64,000 nucleotides of DNA, from positions 3,658,001-3,722,000 of the forward strand of contig NZ_AP022610.1 of the NCBI RefSeq assembly GCF_010729665.1. Direction: 5' to 3'. The position numbers were made by a program, and so were the translations under genes. This stretch comes from Mycolicibacterium madagascariense (GTDB taxonomy: Bacteria > Actinomycetota > Actinomycetes > Mycobacteriales > Mycobacteriaceae). Below the pieces are notes generated by a model. The model did not search any database and was not told the DNA's origin. It worked only from the letters and a program-made list of their open reading frames with translations. Below, one piece after another: positions 47,808-54,876 of this stretch (position 1 is its first letter; the number at the start of each line of letters is the position of its first letter).

Positions 47808-48896
47808 ATGCCGGAATCGAGTGTCGTGGTGCGACCGCAGCCCAGGGATGGCGGCCCTCACTCAACCGCGTCGCGGCTGCAGGCGGCCGGATTGCGGCGG
47901 GCGACAAGCCTTTTCGAACAGGCGGCCGCGGTGGTGCCACTCCCCCGCTCGCCGAGGCCCATCGTGATCGCCGACTACGGGGCCGCGACCGGGCACAACT
48001 CGCTGCTGCCGATCGGCGCCGCGGTGGCCGCGGTGCGCACGCGGACCCGTCCCGAGCACTCCATTCTCGTCACCCACACCGACGTGCCGGACAACGACTT
48101 CACGGCCCTGTTCCGCACCCTGGCCGACGATCCCGACAGCTACCTGAAGAGCGACGCGGCCTGCTTCGCCTCGGCGGTCGGCCGGTCCTACTACACCCAG
48201 ATCGTGCCGTCCAACAGCGTCAACCTGGCGTGGTCGGCGTGGTCGGTGCAGTGGCTGGCGCACACGCCTGCGCCGGTTCCCGATCACGTGGTGGTGGCGC
48301 TGAGCCGCGACGACGCCGTCCGCGCCGCCTACCAGAAGCAGGCGGCGCGGGACTGGCACGAGTTCGTGGCGTTCCGCGGTCGCGAGCTGAGCCCGGGCGG
48401 GCGGCTGGTGGTGATGACGATGGCCCTCGGCGAGGACGGTGACTTCGGGTACGGGCCCCTGCTCGACGCCGTCACCGAGACGCTGAGCGAGCTCGTCGCG
48501 CGCGACGTGCTCACCGAGGACGAGGCACGGGTCCTGACGATCCCGGTCGTCGGACGCAAGGCACGGGACTTCCTGTCCCCCTTCGCCCCGTCGGGCACGT
48601 TCGAGAAGCTCACCGTCGAGCACCTCGAGGTCTTCGACGCCGAGGACCGGTTCTGGGCGCAGTACCGGCTCGACCACGAGGCCGACGCGTTCGGTGCGCG
48701 CTGGGCGGACTTCCTGGTGGCGTCGGCGTTTCCCACCCTCGCCGCGACCCTGCCCGCCGAGCGCCGTGCGGGGCTGCTCGACGCGCTGCGCGAGGGCGTC
48801 GCGCAACGGTTGAGCGCAGCACCGGCGGAGATGCGAATTCCCATGGCGCTGGCGGTGATCGAGAAGAAGCAGCGCGCTCAGGGCGCCATCTCGTAG
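47808..48896 (+). CDS. SABATH-like SAM-dependent carboxyl methyltransferase
   Basis: 362 residues. The SAM site reads IVIADYGAATGHNSLLPIGAAVAAVR near residue 52. SNSVNLAWSAWSVQWLAHTP near 143 corresponds to the SABATH signature (SSYSLMWLS in plants), and SPGGRLVVMTMALGEDG is the later strand. Plant members methylate carboxyl groups of salicylate or jasmonate; bacterial members modify small acids, including fatty-acid-like substrates. ATG 47808 is chosen because homology starts there. It overlaps the convergent acyl-CoA dehydrogenase gene by 19 bases. Confidence 0.8.
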   Translation: MPESSVVVRPQPRDGGPHSTASRLQAAGLRRATSLFEQAAAVVPLPRSPRPIVIADYGAATGHNSLLPIGAAVAAVRTRTRPEHSILVTHTDVPDNDFTALFRTLADDPDSYLKSDAACFASAVGRSYYTQIVPSNSVNLAWSAWSVQWLAHTPAPVPDHVVVALSRDDAVRAAYQKQAARDWHEFVAFRGRELSPGGRLVVMTMALGEDGDFGYGPLLDAVTETLSELVARDVLTEDEARVLTIPVVGRKARDFLSPFAPSGTFEKLTVEHLEVFDAEDRFWAQYRLDHEADAFGARWADFLVASAFPTLAATLPAERRAGLLDALREGVAQRLSAAPAEMRIPMALAVIEKKQRAQGAIS

Positions 48897-50623
48897 GCGC
48901 CGTCGTAGGCGCGCACCCGCTGCCACATCCGGTCGAACCGTTCGGCGTCGGCCACCGGCTTGCGGATCGCCCCGAGCGCCCACTGCTGCTGCGCCTGCGT
49001 CGACGTCGGCTTGCCTTGCAGCGCAACGGCGTAGGCGTTGAAGTCGGTGATCTGGAAGCCGAAGATCTGGTCGACGACGTCGTCGTCGAGCCCGGTCAGC
49101 GCGGCCTGCTCGAGGATCAACTGCCCGTAGACGATGAGCGAGAACAGGTGACCCACGTCGAGCATGAAGTCCAGATCCGTCACCTGGTCGGCGTCGGGTG
49201 CGGCGGTCAGCAGGAACTCCCGGAATGCCAGGGCCTGCTCGTAGAACCGTGCCACGTTCGGAATGCGGGAGTGGTTCTCGTACACCGGCGTCCAGTCGGC
49301 GAATTGGATCTTACCGGCGCCGCGGGTCGGTCCCTGCTGCCAGAAGAAGGTGTCGTCGCTCGGGTCGTTGCGCGTCGGAACATCATCGTAGACAGCGGGA
49401 TTCAGCATGTAGTTGGGCATGAACTTGAGCACCAGGCCGACGTTGACGTGCACCGTGCCCTCCAGTCGCGGTAGGCACCCGATGAGCTGGGCGACCTCGC
49501 GGAACATGGTGTTCTTCTCATAGCCCTTGGCGGCGATGACGTCGTGCAGCGCACGCATCACGGTCTCGCCCTCCATCGTGACCTTGGCCTTGGTCATCGG
49601 ATTGAACAGCAGGTAGCGCCGGTCCTGCAGGCTGGCGCTGCGGAAGTAGTCGACCGCGCGCCTGCTGAACGCCTTCATGGCGATCATGCGCGAGTAGGCA
49701 TCGACGAAGTTGGCGCGCACGTGACCGAAGTCGGTGACCGGCTTGCCGTAGAGGATGCGGTTCTGGGCGTGGGTGATGGCCTCGTAGAAGGCGTGCTCGC
49801 ACATGCCGATCGACGACGAGCACAGGTTGAACTTGCCGACGTTGACCGTATTCAGGGCGGCCGCAAAGGCTTCCACGCCGGTGTGCAGGATGTCCTCGGC
49901 GCGCACCGGGTAGTTCTCCAGCCGGAACGTGCTCACGTAGATCTGCATGTGCACGACGTTGTCGATCAGGTGGTAGTCCTCGTGGCGGCTGTCCGCGGCG
50001 AAGAACACGTACCCGTCCTGGCCGTCGACGTCGTCGCGACGGCCGAACACCGAGACCAGACTCGCGACGTTCCCGTTGCCGATGTAGTACTTCGCCCCCG
50101 ACGCGCGGTACAGGATGCCGTCGGCCTGGTCCTGCTCGCTGGCCGGCGTCAGCACCATGTCGGTGCTGTAGACGTCGGCGCCGTGCGCGCGCTCGGAGAG
50201 CCCGAACGCCATCACCTCACCGGCTTCGAGGTCGTCGGCGGCCCGCAGCTTGGCGTCCTTGTTCTCGCTCTGCCAGACCGGTCCGAGACCGAGGATGGTG
50301 ACCTGTTCGGTGTACCAGTAGGTGAGCCCGTAGAACCCGAGGATCTCGGCCAGCGCGGCGTTGCGGGCGCCGTCCCACCGCTTGTCGGGGTTCGCACCGG
50401 CGAACTCCGCGGGGGTCAGGAACGTCGCGAACAGCTTCTCCCGCTTCACGAAGTCGACGAAGTCGGCGGGCCACTGCGCCTTCAGGTCGTCGTCGAGGAG
50501 GCGCTTCTTGCCCTGGCCCTCGAAGAAGTCGATGGTCGCGCGCAGCAGGCGACGGGTTTCGGCGTCGAACTCCTGCGGGTCGTAGGTGTTCGGATCGAAG
50601 AGCAGGCCGTCGGTCGCGGTCAT
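48878..50623 (-). CDS. Acyl-CoA dehydrogenase family protein
   Basis: 581 residues. N-terminal helical domain (RATIDFFEGQGKKRLLDDD), middle beta domain with MAFGLSERAHGADVYSTDM and KYYIGNGNVASLVSVFGRR, and a C-terminal helical domain with VGKFNLCSSSIGMCEHAFYEA and MTKAKVTMEGETVMRALHD. FAD-dependent oxidation of an acyl-CoA is expected, but the usual catalytic Glu-containing GYG-type segment differs, so the substrate cannot be given. Length is greater than the 380-residue core because of an extended C-terminus. It follows the Hsp70-like gene by ten bases on the same strand. Confidence 0.88.
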   Translation of the reverse strand: MTATDGLLFDPNTYDPQEFDAETRRLLRATIDFFEGQGKKRLLDDDLKAQWPADFVDFVKREKLFATFLTPAEFAGANPDKRWDGARNAALAEILGFYGLTYWYTEQVTILGLGPVWQSENKDAKLRAADDLEAGEVMAFGLSERAHGADVYSTDMVLTPASEQDQADGILYRASGAKYYIGNGNVASLVSVFGRRDDVDGQDGYVFFAADSRHEDYHLIDNVVHMQIYVSTFRLENYPVRAEDILHTGVEAFAAALNTVNVGKFNLCSSSIGMCEHAFYEAITHAQNRILYGKPVTDFGHVRANFVDAYSRMIAMKAFSRRAVDYFRSASLQDRRYLLFNPMTKAKVTMEGETVMRALHDVIAAKGYEKNTMFREVAQLIGCLPRLEGTVHVNVGLVLKFMPNYMLNPAVYDDVPTRNDPSDDTFFWQQGPTRGAGKIQFADWTPVYENHSRIPNVARFYEQALAFREFLLTAAPDADQVTDLDFMLDVGHLFSLIVYGQLILEQAALTGLDDDVVDQIFGFQITDFNAYAVALQGKPTSTQAQQQWALGAIRKPVADAERFDRMWQRVRAYDGAYEMAP

Positions 50624-50633
50624 GGTTGTTCTC

Positions 50634-52346
50634 CTAAGGGGATGGCGGCTGGATCGGGGCGGGGACGAACGGCAGGCCGGGGATGGTCTGGTACGGCAGC
50701 GACGGAATGATCCGCTGCCGCGTCGTGGGACCGGGGCTCTCCGTCGTCGTCTCGGTGACGGTCGTCGGTGGCGCGTCGGTCGTCGTCGGGGGCGGCGGGG
50801 CCTCGGTGGTGGGCGCCGGGGTCTCGGTCGCCGGCGGCGCCTCCTGGGTCACGGTGCTGGCGGGCGGCGGGGGCGCCTGCTGATAGACCGTCTGCTCCGG
50901 CGCCGGCGCGGGCACCGCCGACGGTTGGTCGGAGGCCGACGGGGTGGTGGTGGCCGTCGCCGGGGACGACGACGCGGGCGCGGACGTCGAGGGTGCCGTC
51001 GTGGTGGGCGACCCGTCGTCGCGCAGCAGGTAGTAGGCCGCGCCGCCGACGGCCAGCAGTGCCGCGAGCGCGCCGGCGGCCACGTAGCCGGCCGGACCGC
51101 GGTACCAGGGCGCCGGCGTGGCGCGGACGGCCTCGTCCTCGGGTTCGGTGAACGCCAGCCGGGGGCGGGGCTCGTAGGGCTCGTCGGGGGCGGGCTCGAC
51201 GAGCGCCGGCTCCGGTGAGTCGTCGGCCTGCGACCACGCCAGGGCCCGGAACGTCGACGATGCCGGTCCCGCGCTCGGGTCCGCAGCGGCGGCCGCGGGT
51301 GGTGGCGCGGCGGGCGCCAGCGCCGTCGCGACGTCGGGCACGCGGGCCCGCGCCGCGCTCAGGCCGCCGCCGATCGCCGCGGCCAGCTCCGGCTGGGCCG
51401 GCGTCACGACGGGCACCCGGAGCCGCTCCGACAGCGTCGTCGTCAGCATCGGCAGCCGCGCACCGCCCCCCACCGTCGCCACGGCGGCGAGATCAGCACC
51501 GCGAATCCCGGTGCGCTGCAACGTCTCCTGCAGCAGATCGACGAACCCGTCGAGCGGCCCGCGGATCGCGTCCTCGAGCTCGGTCCTGGTGACCCTGACC
51601 TCGGTGCGGCGCCCGGACAGCTCGACCGGCAGCGACGTGGCGGCCGTCGTCGACAACCGCTCCTTCGCGGCGCGGCACTCCCCGCGCAGCCTGCCGAGAT
51701 TGCCGATCGCCGACGTGCTCGACGCATCCACCGCACCCAGGTCGCCGACGACGCGGCTGAGCAGCGCCTGATCGACGAGGTCACCGGAGAAGTCCGTCGA
51801 CCGAATCGCCGGCCCGATCGGCTGGTAGCCGTTGGCGGCGTCGGCGAGCACCAGGCTGGCGCCGCTGCCCCCGACGTCGCACAGGGCGACGACACCGCGC
51901 GTCGGCAGGCCCGGATCGTCGCCCACGGCCAGCAGGCCCGCGACGGCGTCGGAGGTGAGCAGCGTCTGCTCCTCCAGCGCCCGGCGCAGCGCGGCGACCG
52001 CCGACGGCGACCAGTGCGCAGGATGGGTGACGCCGAGCGGTTCGTCGACGGGCCCGCGGCCGGGCAGGGCGTCGCGCAGTGCCCGCAGCGCCTCGGCGAG
52101 CACCGTCTCGGCGCGATGGGAGGAGCCGTCGGCCGCCACGATCGGCACCGGGTCGCCGACGCGGTCCACGAAACCGGTGATCACCAGTCCGCGCTCGACG
52201 AGGTTCGGGTTCTCGGCCGGGACGCCGACCTCGGCGGGCCGGTGGGGATAGCGGGTCAGCACCGGCGAGCGGGTCAGTGCCGACCGGCCGACCGCCACCG
52301 CCCGCAGCGTCGTGGCCCCGATCGAGAGCCCTATGCCGTGTGCCAC
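50634..52346 (-). CDS. Hsp70-like ATPase domain with membrane anchor and Pro/Thr-rich tail
   Basis: 570 residues, Rv2264c-like. Residues 1-350 form an actin/Hsp70-type ATPase: GLSIGATTLRAVAVGRS (phosphate 1), VVALCDVGGSGASLVLADA (phosphate 2), AVATVGGGARLPMLTTTL (adenosine). A single membrane helix near 425 (GYVAAGALAALLAVGGAAYYLL) leads to about 120 exported residues of Pro, Thr and Ser. There is no substrate-binding Hsp70 domain. GTG 52346 is two bases downstream of the previous stop. It probably couples cytoplasmic ATP binding to the envelope (inference); function unknown. Confidence 0.85.
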   Translation of the reverse strand: MAHGIGLSIGATTLRAVAVGRSALTRSPVLTRYPHRPAEVGVPAENPNLVERGLVITGFVDRVGDPVPIVAADGSSHRAETVLAEALRALRDALPGRGPVDEPLGVTHPAHWSPSAVAALRRALEEQTLLTSDAVAGLLAVGDDPGLPTRGVVALCDVGGSGASLVLADAANGYQPIGPAIRSTDFSGDLVDQALLSRVVGDLGAVDASSTSAIGNLGRLRGECRAAKERLSTTAATSLPVELSGRRTEVRVTRTELEDAIRGPLDGFVDLLQETLQRTGIRGADLAAVATVGGGARLPMLTTTLSERLRVPVVTPAQPELAAAIGGGLSAARARVPDVATALAPAAPPPAAAAADPSAGPASSTFRALAWSQADDSPEPALVEPAPDEPYEPRPRLAFTEPEDEAVRATPAPWYRGPAGYVAAGALAALLAVGGAAYYLLRDDGSPTTTAPSTSAPASSSPATATTTPSASDQPSAVPAPAPEQTVYQQAPPPPASTVTQEAPPATETPAPTTEAPPPPTTTDAPPTTVTETTTESPGPTTRQRIIPSLPYQTIPGLPFVPAPIQPPSP

Positions 52347-52347
52347 G

Positions 52348-53421
52348 TCATCGAATCGTGCCAGCTCCCGGAATCAGGGGTAAATCCAGTGCCGTCACCC
52401 AGCCGGGCGGCAGGTCGTTGACGGCGGGCACGGCGTTGAGCGCCCGCAGCCCCGTCGCCAGGCAGCCCGCCGCCGCGGCGTCGCGTCCCGAACCGTCGGT
52501 GAACCGGAACGCCGTCTCCTGAAAGATGCTCGGGGTGCCCTCGATGTCGACGCGGTAGACGTCGTTCTGCTGGCCCGACGGCCAGTCCGGCGCCGAGCCC
52601 TCGCCCACCCGGTTCACGTGCTCGAGCTGGATGCGGGTCTCGCCCCGGAACACGCCGTTGATGGTGAAGCGGACCGCGGCGACGTTGCCGGGCTGGATGA
52701 CGCCCTTCGCGGTCTTGATCTCCTGGTCGGTGACCCACGTGTCCCACGTGGTGGTGATGTCGTCGAGCTCAATGCCCGCGGCGTGGGCGATCATGGGAAC
52801 CGTTGCGCCCCAAGCGAAGACGAGGATCTCAGGGGTCTGCAGCAGCGGGCGGTGCTCGGGCGGCATGCCGATGCCCATCTCGAACTCGTAGTCCCCCTCG
52901 TAGTTCGTGTAGTCGAGCAGCTCGGACGCGCGCACCGTGCGCACCTCGGCGCACAACCCCATCAGCGTGAGCGGGAACAGGTCGTTGGCGAAGCCGGGGT
53001 CGATGCCGGTGGTGAAGCACGACGACCCGCCCGCCTCGCAGGCATCGGTGACCGGTTGAATCCAGTTCGGCGGGTTGAGTTTCATCGCCGGCCAGACCCA
53101 CGGCGTCATCGCCGTCGAGCAGACGTCGATGCCCGCCCGCAGGAACCGCGTGATGAGTGCGATGTTGTCGTCGGCGTGCGCGGCCGTCGGCCCGTAGTGC
53201 ACGACGGCGTCCGGCGCCAGCGCGATCAGCGCGTCGACGTCGTCGGTCGCGGCCAGGCCGATCGGCGCAGGCAGCCCGCAGATCTCACCGACGTCGCGGC
53301 CGACCTTCTCCGGATTGCCGACGCCCACCCCGACGAGGTCGAAGCCCGGGTGTCCGACGATCTCGGCGATCACCATCTTCCCCACGAAACCGGTGCCCCA
53401 CACCACGATTCGCTTGCTCAT
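52348..53421 (-). CDS. NAD(P)-dependent oxidoreductase, dihydrodipicolinate-reductase-like
   Basis: 357 residues. Rossmann motif VVWGTGFVGKMVIAEIVGHPG at residues 5-25, then VCSTAMTPW and a CEAGGSSCFTTGIDPGFAND segment typical of the amine-dehydrogenase-like branch of the DapB superfamily, which includes 2,4-diaminopentanoate dehydrogenase. Substrate unknown; mycobacteria carry several paralogues. It precedes the Hsp70-like gene with one base between, so likely in one transcript with it and the acyl-CoA dehydrogenase. Confidence 0.87.
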   Translation of the reverse strand: MSKRIVVWGTGFVGKMVIAEIVGHPGFDLVGVGVGNPEKVGRDVGEICGLPAPIGLAATDDVDALIALAPDAVVHYGPTAAHADDNIALITRFLRAGIDVCSTAMTPWVWPAMKLNPPNWIQPVTDACEAGGSSCFTTGIDPGFANDLFPLTLMGLCAEVRTVRASELLDYTNYEGDYEFEMGIGMPPEHRPLLQTPEILVFAWGATVPMIAHAAGIELDDITTTWDTWVTDQEIKTAKGVIQPGNVAAVRFTINGVFRGETRIQLEHVNRVGEGSAPDWPSGQQNDVYRVDIEGTPSIFQETAFRFTDGSGRDAAAAGCLATGLRALNAVPAVNDLPPGWVTALDLPLIPGAGTIR

Positions 53422-53462
53422 GCGCTGTCCTCCTCATCGGCCGCCACTTCGGTAGGCCACGC

Positions 53463-53990
53463 TCAGAAGCAGCGCTTCAATCCGCCCGGCTCGCAGTAGA
53501 GCGGGTCCTGTTGAACCGGAATGGGCAGCGGCGCGTTGAAGGCCAGCGTGAAGGGATAGCGGACGAGATTGGCCGGGACCGTGCCGTTGCACACGGCGCC
53601 GTTGCTAATCATTCGCGTGCCGGTCAGCGTGACGTCGTCCCATTTGTAGGTCTCCTGGGTCGGCGCCGAGGTGCCGTCGGGGCACGACAGGCCTTCCTGG
53701 ACGTTCGTCGTGAACTCCCACATGCCCCCGGTCTGTCGGGCGTCACCTCCCCTGACCGCGGTCGCAGGTGTCGGTGCCACGTGAAGGCGACAGCCGACGG
53801 GCAGGTCGACATTGTTACGCAGATCTCCGACCGTGGGGACGCAGCTCGGGTAAATGGTCCAGACGGCGTGGACGTCGCCCTGCGTGTAGTCGTACACGCC
53901 CTGCATGACCGGGTCAGCGTTCGCCGGACTGGCGACACCGACGGCCGAGCCGGTCAAGACGGCGACGGCGAGCATCCGGGCGATCCACAT
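53463..53990 (-). CDS. Secreted protein of unknown function
   Basis: 175 residues. Signal peptide MLAVAVLTGSAVGVASPANA gives cleavage near residue 25. The mature protein starts DPVMQGVYDYTQGDVHAVW and has Cys in CVPTVGDLRNNVDLPVGC, SCPDG, VCNG, YCEP and RCF, suggesting disulfides; it ends with CF. It resembles small exported mycobacterial proteins of beta structure. No enzymatic motif. Transcribed toward the oxidoreductase gene, 41 bases away. Confidence 0.85.
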   Translation of the reverse strand: MWIARMLAVAVLTGSAVGVASPANADPVMQGVYDYTQGDVHAVWTIYPSCVPTVGDLRNNVDLPVGCRLHVAPTPATAVRGGDARQTGGMWEFTTNVQEGLSCPDGTSAPTQETYKWDDVTLTGTRMISNGAVCNGTVPANLVRYPFTLAFNAPLPIPVQQDPLYCEPGGLKRCF

Positions 53991-54070
53991 GGCCTCGAGT
54001 ATCGCAGTGCCGTCGGCCCGCAGTCCCGGGTTTGCCGTACGTGGCGACCGACCCGTGAGAAGGTGCAGGA

Positions 54071-54811
54071 ATGTCTGCGTTGGACGGCAAGGTCGCCCTC
54101 ATTACCGGAACGTCGGCGGGGCTGGGGGCCGCCACCGCGCGGCTGTTCGCCGACCGGGGCGCCTCGGTGTTCGGCATCGCCCGCGACGCCGAGCGCATGG
54201 CCGAGGTGTTCGCCGACGTCCCCGGTGGCCGCTACGCGTCGGTCGACGTCACCGCGCCCGCGGCCTGCCGCCAGGCCGTCGCCGACTGCGTCGCCGCGTT
54301 CGGCAGGCTCGACGTCCTGGTCAACGTCGCGGGCTTTCACCGGATGCGCCACACGGTGACGACGACCGACGAGGACTGGGACCACGACCTGGCGGTCAAC
54401 CTCAACGGGCCGTTCTATCTCTGCCGCGCGGCGCTGCCGCATCTGCTGGAGGCAGGCGGGAACATCGTCAACGTCGCCTCGATCGCGGGCGTCGAGGGTG
54501 AGGTGTACTCCGCGGGGTACTGCGCCGCCAAGCACGGGCTGGTCGGGCTGACCCGGGCGCTGGCCGTGGAGTTCACGAAGGAAACGCTGCGGGTCAACGT
54601 GGTGTGCCCGGGGGGCATGCCGACCGCGCAGGCCACCGACTTCCAGGCTCCCGAGAACGCCGACTGGGACCTGATCATGCGGATCGCGGCACCGCGCGGA
54701 TTCATGGAGACCGCCGACGTCGCCCGGGTGATCGCCTTCCTGGCCAGCGACGACGCCGCCGCGATCCACGGCGCGGTGTACCGCGTGGACAACGGCAAGG
54801 GGGCCGGCTGA
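54071..54811 (+). CDS. Short-chain dehydrogenase/reductase
   Basis: 246 residues. NAD(P) motif TGTSAGLG near residue 12, NVAGFHRMRH near 85, catalytic Ser in VASIAGVEGEVYSAGY and Tyr/Lys in YCAAKHG near 152-156. The SDR fold is complete. Substrate not assignable. ATG 54071 is preceded by AGAAGGTGCAGGA. A gene of this type sits next to the Rv2264c-like gene in M. tuberculosis too (Rv2263), supporting conserved order. Confidence 0.9.
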   Translation: MSALDGKVALITGTSAGLGAATARLFADRGASVFGIARDAERMAEVFADVPGGRYASVDVTAPAACRQAVADCVAAFGRLDVLVNVAGFHRMRHTVTTTDEDWDHDLAVNLNGPFYLCRAALPHLLEAGGNIVNVASIAGVEGEVYSAGYCAAKHGLVGLTRALAVEFTKETLRVNVVCPGGMPTAQATDFQAPENADWDLIMRIAAPRGFMETADVARVIAFLASDDAAAIHGAVYRVDNGKGAG

Positions 54812-54864
54812 CTCCGTTCACCCAACGGACATCCGCTGCGAGTGCGCCGTGCACGCCTAGCTGC

Positions 54865-54870
54865 CACAAT
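54865..54870 (+). promoter_or_regulatory. glgP: -10 element for leaderless glgP
   Basis: CACAAT lies six bases upstream of GTG 54877, and no Shine-Dalgarno sequence is present between them, so the first transcribed base is probably the start codon. Leaderless genes are common in mycobacteria. Confidence 0.4.
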
Positions 54871-54876
54871 CGCGCG

